Shown here in pieces: positions 45,523 through 57,857 of a stretch of DNA of 64,000 nt (the first letter of the stretch is position 1; the number at the start of each line of letters is the position of its first letter). The stretch is from positions 60,946,001 to 61,010,000 of the forward strand of contig JBITNC010000001.1 of the NCBI GenBank assembly GCA_050084985.1. The letters run 5' to 3'. Origin of the DNA: Nageia nagi (Eukaryota; Pinophyta). Below the pieces are notes generated by a model, which saw nothing but the letters and a program-made list of their open reading frames with translations, was not told where the DNA came from and made no database searches. The position numbers were made by a program, and so were the translations under genes.

Positions 45523-48500
45523 ATTGTGCAAAACATGAGTGGAAATGGGTTTAAAATCTCATAGGCTAAATCAAAAGTGATGCATAGCAGTTCTAATTTG
45601 TCATATTCAATAGTGATATATGGTTGTTCAATATCTCCAAAGGTATGTACACTTAGTTCTCTAATATTTCTAATAATTGTACTATGAAAGAGTATGATAA
45701 AACTAAAAAGGTTAATAAATTAATCACCAAAAAAGAGAGTGGGAAGAGTGGGAAGGAAATTATAATAAAAAAACTCTAGCATTGCATAAATTGTGTACAT
45801 CACCTCTTCCCTTCTCCTTTTGTTAACAATCCTTTCATCAATGAAAACTAATCCCCCATACAATGTAGCCCATAATGTGTAATTTGTGGCCTATAAAATA
45901 TATTAAAATGTTGCAAAAATAATTACCATTTTCCAAATACTGATTAAGCACATACTCTCAACAACCACCAATATATCAATATATGCAACCCTCACTATAT
46001 AGATAACAATCCTAAAAAATGTAACAATAGTGCATCTATATATAATCACTTAAAAATCATAACAATAACCTTATTATGTGCCTTACACTTATCAATTAGT
46101 AGATCATACAATGTTTCCCATTATATGTGAATGGTAGCCTCCAAATATTTCATTGAAGGTATAATTATAACTTCCATACATGCTACTAAATAAGTCATCA
46201 TCCAAGTTTTCAAAAATGTAAATATAAATGCTAAATGGATGATCAAATTTATAATTGCTCTCATCAATGGCAAATGTGCTCCATGATCATAATGCCAAAG
46301 AATTAAGCTCAACAATTATACAAGGGTTGAATATTGTCCTAAGTGAAATGTGTTGTGGCTACCTTTAAAATATCTCAAGCTTGGGATTTTGCTCAAGGAA
46401 GATGCAAAGTCTATATATTGTTGTAAAAAGTCTTCATCAATGTTATCTGTATGTATCTTTAACCTATCATATGTTCTCAAAAATGAGTGAGAATTGTGTT
46501 GTTCCTTTGTTTCCCAACTCAAATAAAAATGGAAAAAGCTGATATTTTCAAAACAACAACCAAAAAGGTTTATCCCATCTACCCAAAAGTGTACAAATTG
46601 TATGCTACCCTTTCTCTAATGGTTGTATTATGTAAGGGCTAAATTTAATTGGCAAAGGTGATGAATGGAAAAAAGTGACTGAACCATAAGTTTATTAGGT
46701 TTGATTTTTCAAAATAATAGTGAGAAGAATATCTGAGCATGCTCCCTTAACAAGTCCCTTAGTTATACCATGCATATATGTGGCTAAATCAATAATGGTG
46801 GTGAGATGTGCATCCATAAAATAAGGACTAAAAATAGAATGTACAATAGGTGTATTATCCTTATTCTCAAAGCCAAAGATGAATTTCACTAGTCCTCATA
46901 CCTTTATCAAGTAAGGAAGGAAACCAAAAACCCCATCAAGTGCAATCTCTCCCATCAATGCTAATCTATATAACTTTTTATAATGTTATTATATGATTGA
47001 ATTGAATGCATTCATCAATAGGTGATAAAATATACTCATATGCTCAAAATATTTAATGCCCAAGTTTTTAGAGGCTGAAAGTGTATTTTTAAATTCATTC
47101 AAAACTAAAAGTATTCTTCTCAAATTCACAATACTATACTAAACATGATCCATACCTCTCAATTTGAAGAAGTTGATTGTGCAACTGTCACAAGAAATAC
47201 CAATCTTACACCAAATATAACTTCCTTTCTCATACTTGAACCACTCATTAGATTGACAACATTCTCATATGCAAATAACTCAACAACCAAGGATATTGAT
47301 GAAATATCAATAAGATAATCTGATGTGTGCAAAATAGTCTCTTTCCTTATTGAGTGAAATAATTCTACTTGAGGCTTTTTGGTACTCAAGTCAAAAGAAG
47401 ATGTAGTGTGAAAATTACCTTCATATTGGTATCATATTATGGATAAAAATACCATTACAATTCAACAACAAATAACATTATGGTTTGATCCTTCCATGGT
47501 GGTGCACTAGGCCCAAACCCATCTAACTCAACTATATCATAAAAAATCAAGTGGTCTTTTTAATTCAAGGAGTGGATTATGAAAGGATAAATTGGTATTA
47601 TTTCCAAACAAAGGATCATCAATAACACAACGAGAATCATCATAGTTTAAGGGAAATTTATCACATTCAAATATTGATACATCACCCTCCACATCATTCA
47701 TTGTAAATTTATCATGAATACCTCTTACCATATGTTTGGTTTGGAAGTCAAAATAAAGTTATCCAAACTAGGCAAAGTTTGGATACTCTTTTCCTCATGG
47801 ATGCTAGAGCTATGCCAAATTAATGTACTAGTATGATAAAAATTAGAATTAACATGCCTTTGATTATTTCCTTACAAATATAATTTATCTTCAATTGTTT
47901 TTTCTTTGAAGGTTTCTTCTTCCATAGTAGGACAGCTTTATAATTTTCCATAAAAGTTTTCTATTGATCTATAAGTCCCTCATTTTAATGAATAATTTTA
48001 GTCCATTGTTCATATCCCAACACTTATTCATCATTATCATTAAAGGAAAAATCTCTTTACAACATGCTTTTGATGCCTTTCACTTCTAATGCATCCTCCA
48101 TAACATCAATTTCTTCATCACATATAGGATTTCTAGCCCCTTTATTCCCACAAGCTCCTTTAAAATACCATCATTATTCATTAAAGAAATATCGCTAGGA
48201 TATAAACATGATTCCTCTAAACCTTTACTATTTTTCATGAATGAAGACACATGCACTGTGCCAGATTCACTTTTGAATACCTCTTGAGATAAGATTTTTT
48301 CTTCTAAAATTGGAGTTGATGAGACTTTCACTTCAAGATTTGATTTCTCTTTATTATTTTCTTATGTCTCTTCAATGGATCCCCTATGTGTGCTTTGTTT
48401 TCCCCTTAAAAACTTGCCCGCTTAGAAGCTAATATTTCACCTTGATTTCTTATAATCATAACATAATTTTTAGAATCCAAGTTGCATTTTTGTTTATCCC

Positions 48501-48760
48501 TAGGTTGCTTCTCATTGTACTTTTCTAGAATTGGTGCTAGAGAATAAATTGATGATATGTAAGCCCAAGACTAAATTTTTGTATTTCTTAAAATATTTAA
48601 ATAACTCTTAAAAGTAGCTTATTGTCTGAATGTTGCATACCTTCTCTGATATCTTTGAAATAAGGTATTTAAGTCTAAATTTCCCATAGTTTATAATTGA
48701 ATCTTTACCATAACATCCAATTCTCTAAAAACTACTCAATCAATCCATAGTTTGGCAAGA
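45521..48760 (-). pseudogene. Internal region 2: same unidentified protein
   Basis: Matches internal region 1 piece by piece on the minus strand: VSSTPILEEKILSQEVFKSE (48086-48331), GIHDKFTMNDVEGDVSIFEC (47537-47731), QVELFHSIRKETILHTSDYL (47159-47389), FIFGFENKDNTPIVHSIFSP (46695-46889) and HYDHGAHLPLMRAI (46121-46315). Both copies have decayed independently, with stops at different places, so the shared frame reflects an ancestral protein. The first ~240 bp repeat 41077-41316. Confidence 0.6.
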
Positions 48761-48778
48761 ACTTGGGCTCTGATACCA
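48761..48778 (-). other. Primer binding site of LTR C (initiator-Met type)
   Basis: On the minus strand TGGTATCAGAGCCCAAGT, the exact plant initiator-Met site, directly beside the LTR. Confidence 0.92.
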
Positions 48779-49864
48779 CTATAATATCCTTTTTTTAGGA
48801 ATATTAATAATTCTACAATAAAATTATATCTAAATAATAAAAAATTTGGTTTAAGAATATATTCAAAAAATATCTAGAAAATTTAGTCCAAACACCATAA
48901 ATTAACTTGATCTTCCACACAAATATTATTAATTCTATAAATAATATCTCAATACAAAGATATAATATTGATCTAACAATCTAGACCAGCACACATAAGA
49001 AATGCCCTCCAAGGCTAGACATCCAAATCTGATGTTGATGATGATGCAAGATTATAGTAGGGAAACCTTCTAAATACCATAATATTTGTTATAGGTCTCT
49101 AATTGATGCTAGTGATATAGTGTTGGAAAGATCTTAATGAGATTATGGAAAATGACTGGTGACAAGAACCCCTTTGGACCAATATTGAACCCTCAAAGTT
49201 AAAAATATGAAACATACAACCTTGCTAAAGACAAATCTCCACAACCTTGTAGAAATTAAAGACAAATCTCCACAAATATTGAATACTCCACAAAAATGCA
49301 ATATTAAACACTAGAAATCCATACACATATACCACACAATGTTTCTACTTTGAATAATTTCTTCTAAACTTCTATTATATTATCAAACCCTTAGATAGAA
49401 TCATATTCTTTCTAGAAGAAACATAGATTTGACAATATTTAAAGCCTCTAAAAGAATATAGAAAACCCTAGATAGGTTTTCTCCTCGATCCAATAGTTGG
49501 GCATATCCCAAACTACTAAATCATAAGCTTCTGCAAACTTGATCACCTCTCAAAGCTAGAGAAGGTGAGTAGGATTTTTTCCCTTGCTCCATTATCATAA
49601 ATCATCAAAATATAATAATATTATGGGCTCACGATATATATATATATATAAGATTTATGTTCTAATTCTTTGTTGATATGGCCCAACAACTTAAGTTATT
49701 AAAATGTGCACACATCATGCATTTAAAAATAATAATAATTATTATTATTTCATTATTCTCTCACACCACATAAATCCCCTAAGTTAGGATACTCCACACA
49801 TAATATAATAATATTCAAATAAAAATATTTACATGACCCTATTTCTCTAAAAAGGGTCATCACA
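48779..49864 (-). repeat. LTR C (outer 5' LTR)
   Basis: Aligns with A and B. The high end …GGGTCATCACA equals TGTGATGACCC on the minus strand. Shorter than A and B through an internal deletion near 49200-49270. It includes a (TA)n run near 49637. Confidence 0.85.
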
Positions 49865-52340
49865 TTTTATCAAACTCTAACTTGAAGATTTGTAAAAGAA
49901 AAAGAGTTGAATTCACCAAAATGTAGATGATCATAAAATGCAACCTTAGTTATGGTAAAAGATGATGTGAATATATATATCTACTTTAATTAATGAGAAA
50001 AGTAACTAATGAAAATAACTTGAATAAATAAATGATGATATTTACATATAAGGACTAAATTGAATAACTTGACAAACTTTTAAGAGAGGAATGATAAATA
50101 CCTATGCTCTTACCTAGGTGATCATTGAGTAGTTATTCAAAATTGATTCAATATGTTTAGAAAAATAGGAATATAGATATAAACTTTTGAAGTGTTTGTG
50201 TCCATAGCATTGGTGCAGAGAAGCAATGCTACCTAGAGTTGACACTCGTAATCCTATAAAGCCTAAGCGAATCAATTTTAGATCTAATGACCAATGAACC
50301 AAGCCTTAATGTGTATCATGAAGGAGTCATAAATAGCTCTTGAATATAATAAATTCGAATCTTGATAGGTGATGTTGAGAAACACTAGTGAGTTTATGAG
50401 AGATATGCATAGTCCTATTGAGGTAAAATATTGATAGTATTTCCATTTATATAATTATATATTTATAGGTTTAGGATATTACCTAAATGTACCTTTCCAT
50501 GGTAGCAATAACATTGGTTGTCCTTCCCTACAAAATAAGAGAATCATATATGAGAAGTAGCTTAGAAAGATCATAATTGATCATTGAAATATAACATAAC
50601 TTCATATTGATCATAATATAGAGAGGGTCATATGATAACTAGTTTGGCCTAAAAAGGGTACCAAATTAGGTGTCAACAAATTCTTTGGAGGAATTTTTAG
50701 AGTAAGTATAAGTTAAACTATTTGGAATGGGGTACTTATGATATTTTTTTCCTTATCCCCCTTACTCATCATGACATAAGTTTAGTTTTCTCTCTTAGAA
50801 GCCCTAGTGGTCAAATTAGGGTTATGGACACCTTTTTTTGAATTATAAGGCATGAAAAGGTTACTCATGAATTTCACACCATTTACCCATTGCTTCTAAT
50901 ATTAATGAAAAATAAAACCTTATATCACCAAATTATAGATGGCCAACTAGACTTCAAGTATTGTGGGAGTCTTACCTTATACCAAAGTCTTACCTTATAA
51001 TGAACTTGAGTCTTGCTTTCATTTCTTATGGTTGTATAATCACCCCAATCTTTATGGATTAGCCTTTCTCATACTAGCATGCTCTTTTGGGGGATTACCC
51101 TACTTTCTCTTTTCCATTGTAATAAGTGTGGTATATTTTTAGAATCAACCTTTTGTTCCACCTTTGGAAATTTTGAAACAAGTCTATTTTTTAGTATTAA
51201 GAAGTCCCCTCTTATTTTATTTTTTCTAACAAGATTATAGTATTTTATGATATCTAGTTATATTAATGTCTAAGCAAGAAAAGTTAATATGGAGCTTGAT
51301 CACCTTCAAGGCTTATTGGATTAATGGGTAATGTCCCATGTGCAATTAATTAGCAAGGTGCTTCTTGATACTTTATCTCATGATCATTCTCAATCTCACC
51401 CACATCAATGACCCTTGTTGTGTGTTTGTGCTCAAACTTTTAGTCCTTACAAGTGTCACTTAGATTCCTTTGGTTAGCATTGGGGTATGGAGAGATCTTC
51501 GAACACTTGGCCAATAAGTAGGTGGGAATCTTGTCCTAGCCCTTTATAGCCCATACTTGGTTAGGGCGATAAACTGGGTGTTGTGACTACACAACTAACT
51601 CCTATTAATGGTTGGGGAAATGTTGCATATCTAAAGGTTAGAGAAGATGCTTCAAGACGGGTCATCTTGATTCCTAATATAGATAGAGAGGATAACCATC
51701 ACCACCTACTCCCCATAATCATTTTGATGATTAAGATTTGTTATTATGGTCCTTGATGGATTTGATAACTCATGATTGTAATTTTTTATTTCCTAACATT
51801 TATTAGTTAGTATACATCCTTTTAAAAGTGTTCCTTTACCACCCACCCCTTTTGTAGTAAATATTCTTATTTTATCAATTAATTATAAGTTTTTATATAT
51901 AAAAATAAATAAATAAATAAAAATAACAAACCAAATTAATTAGAATAACATGCTTTAAATGTGATAAATACTTTATAAAATTCTAAATGAAAGATGAATA
52001 ATAATAAATAAGTATTTGAGAATAATAAATAATAATACCAATAATTTATTTATTAAATATAGAAATAACATGAAAAGATTATTAATACTAACTTATTATT
52101 ATATTTATCATCTAAGCAAACCACAAATTATTGTATCTATTTTAGAAAAAAGCAAGTTCAAAATCTATTGTTATTCTCATAGTTTAGTGGGTTGATCAAT
52201 TATTTTGTATATATATATAAATTATACTATTACTTCTGAATTACTATACATAGATTATAATATTTATCATTTATTTTAAAATTATATTTTTAATATATTA
52301 TTTAAAAAAAATTAGCTATCTCACATCTAGTATAATTTTC
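49865..52340. other. Unrecognised sequence
   Basis: No family recognised. The stretch 50690-51840 is less AT-rich and has CpG words (GATCTTCGAACAC, AAGACGGGTC) and coding-like composition in pieces, but I cannot follow a protein. 51900-52330 is very AT-rich. Confidence 0.35.
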
Positions 52341-52631
52341 TAGACTGATATTCTCCGTGTCCATCGACGTGACATCTTTCATGCTCCTCTACATAACTTT
52401 TCCAAGATAGACATCTTTCCTGCTTTCTCTGTAAAAGATGGCTTGGTGTCATTCATGTTTGTCATTTGCCACATGTTTGTCAGAGGTATCTCTAAATTTT
52501 GTCTTCAATACGACATGCAAATTTATTTTTAAAGGTTGACGAATTTTGTTGGTTTGTTTGATGTCGACCTCAATAGAGCAAAATCCATAGTTGGGTGACA
52601 CTTCACTTGACAGATTTGGTAGCATGCCTTC
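52341..52631. other. Island of mixed composition
   Basis: Holds several CpG sites (TCCATCGACGTGACATC) in CpG-poor surroundings. The minus strand is open for 69 codons (52449-52658, SEVSPNYGFCSIEVDIKQTN), not recognised. It could be an exon, part of a young repeat or chance. Confidence 0.25.
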
Positions 52632-52781
52632 TTTACCCATTTGAATGTTTGGTGGCACTTCGCTTACACCAAGATTCTAATTCTAAAAATATTATTTCAT
52701 AAATAATTTACCCATTTGAATGTTTGGTGGCACTTCGCTTACACCAAGATTCTTATTCTAAAAATATTATTTCATAAATAA
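52632..52781. repeat. 75-bp tandem duplication
   Basis: Two 75-bp copies (52632-52706 and 52707-52781), each with TTTACCCATTTGAATGTTTG and CACTTCGCTTACACCAAGAT. They differ at about one base, so the duplication is recent. Confidence 0.92.
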
Positions 52782-55178
52782 TTAATTGCACTATAAGAAC
52801 AATAAGCATAACATGTCAGAATTTCAACATACTATGCAAAAGAGAATGCTACATGAAAGGACTTTTATGTACTTGGAGCCATTCATTTTGCCATTTTTAA
52901 TTATCAATTTTAGCCTTAGTGTCATTTTTATATTTTGTTGATATACATATTTGAAGAATTCTACTAATATTATTATTTAATAGTTTTTTAAAGAGGCAAT
53001 AGTTTTTTTAAATAAATAGATTAAATTGTTGTAAGAATGATTGTAGATAATGAAATAAAGAATTATGAATGTGAAATTGTAATTCTACCTTTAACATTTC
53101 AACATGAGATGATCAAATATAAACCTTAATATGCTTTGAAGATCTTGTATAACATTCAAAATATTTTACAAGTTTCTTTTGATCAATAGTTAAGTATCAT
53201 TTCATTATTTTGGGATACGAGATTACTAGACAACCCTACCTTTATTGGATCACCATCTCTTTCTTACTTGAAAGGCTCACCCTCACTACCACCATATGTT
53301 CAACAAATAGTACCTAATCCTCTTCTTTTGTAAAATCATGGCACTTTTATAATTTAAAAAAATACTAAAATAGACCATAGGAATATTTAATTCTCTCACA
53401 TGTACTTCCTATTCAATTGTAGAAGTAATGTCTTATAACCATTCAACAATTTGAAATACCAAAAATGTTACATGATCAAAGAATTCTAGGCTTTTCTCTA
53501 AACTATACTATAATTTAATCCAAATTGTATTGGGTTTTATCCAAATTGTAGTATGATTTTAGCAACATTCTTTACCCCTAATGACACTTAGAGTGATCTT
53601 TTTTAGTATTTTGGGACTTACTTTATATTTATCATAACCTAGCTTATGCCTTACACATGCCTTACAACTTTTGCTTTTCAACCTTAAATCTTTTTTTTTC
53701 TAAATTTATTCACTACCACCTATCTAACCTTATATCTTGTCCACTACTTCATTTTAACCCTATATCCCATAGTGATCCCATATAACACCCTATAGTAGGA
53801 TACATATATGTTGAAATTATAGATGCATATATCTCATATTACACCCTTTTTGTGAGCCATGTTAAGTATATATTATCAAAAGAGTTACACTTGGGCATTT
53901 ATACATGATGAAATGAAAGCCAAATAAAAAAATAAGTAATTATATTTTAGAATAGATGAATAAAATGGTACATATCCAATAAACCTATGGTGATCAAGAG
54001 ACCAAAGAAATTATGTATCTTACCTAATAATCTTTTTGGAGAATTACACATTGAAGATTTATATAGGAAAAGGCTTTAATAGAATATGGTTAACTAAAAC
54101 ATAGTATTCCTAATGATATTACTACAAATAATACCAAATTCAACTTCAAAAAGAAATAGGGAACCAATATAAAGCCTAAGATTAAATAATATAATAAGTA
54201 GATAACACTTAAGAAATTATTTTTAAGTATCACATCCCACTTTTTAATACCTAAATTATTTTTATCATACAAGATTTAAACATAGAAAGTTTGAGAACCA
54301 ATAACACATTATAACATTAAGGCAATCCCATTGGTTCCATGTCATTACAAACAACCATCTAAGGGGTTATAAGGTTTCCAACCTTCCTAGTGTGAGGTTT
54401 CCCTCCAACATTTCCTTTGGAAGACACTTGTTTCCTATTTTCCATTAAACCTATGACATGGAACAACTAGGTCCAAGCACTTATACTAGGGTTCAATTCT
54501 CAATTGTGTTATTCCCTTATCTAACATCCCATACTAGGCCCCATGCCTTAACATCACTCAATGTTGACATTAGCATGTGCCTCGATAATTGATGAATCTA
54601 ACTATACTTGGTGTTCATCAAGAATAATTCCACTACCTTAGCATTGATTCATGAGTGTATCAATAATGAATATGTCACTTCATTACCAATACTTCTATTT
54701 ACTATCTTATATCAATATCTTGCCATCCCTTTTTCCAAGTTTGACACTTCAATTTCTAGGCATACTCTATGTTTAAACTCTTTCAAGTTTAGGGATCAAC
54801 ACCAATAATCCCTCTTACAAGTTGAGGATATCATCTCCTCTATGATAGATAATCCAATGATTTCCAACAAGTATCCTATCTTAAGTAGTCATTTTGCCCA
54901 GCTAGCATGACATTTACACATTTCAACTACCCATTGATAAAATTTAAAAGCTCTTGAGAGATGATAAATAATATTATAAAAATTATCAATGGTTCATCTT
55001 TGTATGTAGATTTTTCCTAAGCCCTCTCATACATTCCTATCAAGATAAGCATCTAGAACCTTGTAAAGGTTTCCACTAAGTTACGCATATCCTTTAAAAA
55101 TATTTCTCAACTTATTTTTGATTTCTTGATCTACTTATCAAAACCATCACCATAGTAATATCATTTGGTAAAAACATC

Positions 55179-55183
<5 letters not shown>
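52782..55183. other. AT-rich sequence, nothing recognised
   Basis: No domains, LTR pairs or arrays seen. Short open frames (54090-54272, 54608-54808) have no recognisable content. Confidence 0.35.
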
Positions 55184-55661
<478 letters not shown>

Positions 55662-55982
55662 ATCTCTTATTGTAATTATATATATACAATAATGCAATAT
55701 AGAGGATCTTTTTATTATATACCAAAAATAATAATAATTAAGCCATCCATTTAATTATCATTTACTCAATCAACAATAAAACCAATCCATCTAGGAACAA
55801 ATGGTCTCAAAAGAATAATGACATACACCACAAGTATTATGACACCTATACACCATTCGAATAGAAAAATGGACATCTTTAGAATAATATACACAACACA
55901 TCAAATGTATGACTATAAACAAGGGATCACAATTAGAAATACATATATTTCCCTAATGTTGTAATTCATTATTTGACCTTAA
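55662..55982. other. AT-rich spacer
   Basis: Nothing recognised. Confidence 0.35.
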
Positions 55983-56720
55983 TGATAAACCCATAAGGTT
56001 TATCAATGTGCATATCTGTTGAAGATGGTGGGGGGTCAATCTTTGGTAACAATCATCAAACTAGGCATGTGCATGCATGTGTATGGTCATGCATAAATAT
56101 AAACCCTAGGTTTTATCAACATAAATTTGGTTAACATTCTAATAAACTTGTATGGTTTGCCAATGTATTGATAAACCCATAGGGTTTATGTTGGTTGATA
56201 AACCTATAGGGTTTCTAGTTGATTAGCATGAAATGTTGGTTGATAAACACATTTAATGGTTGATCAAATTGAGGATAAACCCATACAATTTATATCAATG
56301 TGAATGGGTGATAAACTTGTAGGGTTTTTTTCTCCATAAAACTCATAGGAAACTTGTAGGTATGAATGGGTGATAAACCCATAAGGGTTTCTGTCCAAAA
56401 TAAACAAGTAGGATTTCTATCAATAATAAAACTTGTAATATTAATTGATAAATTCGTATGGTTTATCAAAGTGATAAACCCATAGGATTTTTTTCAAAGC
56501 AAAATGTCATTTGATAAATCCATAGGGTTTATCATCCAAGCAATGATAAAACCTTAGAATGTGTCAACTTGAAATAAATTGGTTGATAGACTCGTAGGTT
56601 TTTTCATCTAAGTGATGATAAACCCTTAGAGTTTTTCAAACTTGAAATAAATTGGTTGATAAAATTGTAGGTTTTTTCATATCTAAGTGGTGATAAACCT
56701 GTAGGATTTGTCAACTTAAA
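55983..56720. repeat. Cluster of ~15 palindromic TGATAAACCC motifs
   Basis: Imperfect copies of TGATAAACCCATAGGG followed by TTTATCA recur every 25-60 bp. Examples: 55983-56005, 56169-56189, 56196-56214, 56371-56391, 56472-56490 and 56511-56533. The ideal unit is an inverted repeat with ~10-bp arms (TGATAAACCC / GGGTTTATCA) around ATA. From 56520 on, a larger ~75-bp unit (AACTTGAAATAAATTGGTTG) carries the motif. Not coding. Confidence 0.8.
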
Positions 56721-57857
56721 TATATATTAAAGAAATTAGACAAAATGAGAAGAAAATGGCTTCAAATTCATTTTCTAATTAGAGCCACTTAATGTTTTTC
56801 TTTGAGCTTGTTTAGGTCATCTACAATCATGTAGAGGTAATGATTAACTTTCATGGATCTTTATTTGTTGCTACCACAACTACCTGCTTTTGTTGCCATG
56901 ACAAAATCCTTTAATCTCATAAATCATTCCTTAGGGATTTCACAAGCATCACATTGATTATTAAGGGGAGAGAACTTCCCTTCCCTTTTGATCCACACAA
57001 AAGTAAGGATTATTCCTTACTATGTGGGGGAAAACTACAAGATCATGGATATCAAAGACTTTACTAAAATAAATCATTCACTAGAAAAATCCTATCTACC
57101 ACTTCAACATAAATATTTGAATAAAGAACATAAGACGAAGCATATTTAGTATATAAGTTGTGTATGTAATCAAAATAATATAAGGAACATTCAATACCAC
57201 TATAAGTACCTCTATATTTTATCACCAAAACTAAAAATTTTCTTTTGAACATGTAGGAGTTGAGTTAGATTTGAATTAATAATATAATTTTACTAACAAA
57301 TTCAATGAAGTGAAGTATGCCATACACTTGCCATCTTATTGCATAATCTCTCTAATCCATATGTACAAGTTGTTTGCAACATGGAAAAAACAACTAACTT
57401 AGAAGTTATTTTGATGGATTTGTTATTATGTTGTAAGATTATACAATTTTGGATTTTATATTATAAAATAATAAAGCATGATACAAAAGTGGGGTATGAT
57501 TAACTCTCTTCCATTGAATATACCTATTGATGGAATCTTTTTTCCTAAAAATATTTATTAGGAAATGGCATGAAATCAAGGAGTTACTTGAATCGCATTG
57601 GATAGAGTATTTTATTTCATTGAGGGTGAATCAAAATGTTCATCAAATCCAAAATATTTTTGTAAAAAAGACTCTTTCTCAACACCAATTCCTATTGGAG
57701 GGAAGTGCATTAGGGTGTCCACATGATACTTGAATATGTTGTGTAAGTTTATTCAATTATACATCTTATATTATATTTTTAGTATAAAATATAAAATAGT
57801 TCTTATTCAGTTGTAAATCTTAAAAATTTGTAAATCTTGCATATATTGGTGTGCATA
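56721..57857. other. Unrecognised AT-rich sequence
   Basis: Contains a 68-codon plus-strand open frame at 57527-57733 (KWHEIKELLESHWIEYFISL) that might be an upstream piece of the transposase relic that follows, but I cannot align it to one. Confidence 0.3.

Larger units (their letters stand above)
34888..49864 (-). mobile_element. Tandem LTR-internal-LTR-internal-LTR array without gag/pol
   Basis: Three diverged LTRs (34888-36079, 39591-40779, 48779-49864) share two homologous internal regions (36080-39571, and 40780-41316 plus ~45521-48760). Primer sites next to the second and third LTRs match initiator-Met tRNA. Internal length is about 3.5-3.8 kb in both units once the copia insertion is removed. 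I find no gag, protease, RT or integrase; a decayed unidentified reading frame fills the interior. Long LTRs with a non-canonical interior fit a large retrotransposon derivative moved in trans. A shared middle LTR is the product expected from recombination between LTRs of two copies. Confidence 0.82.

Noticed and set aside
56101-56720. Internal telomere repeat
   Set aside because: AAACCC/GGGTTT occur as parts of a palindrome with ATA centre, not as TTTAGGG tandem units.
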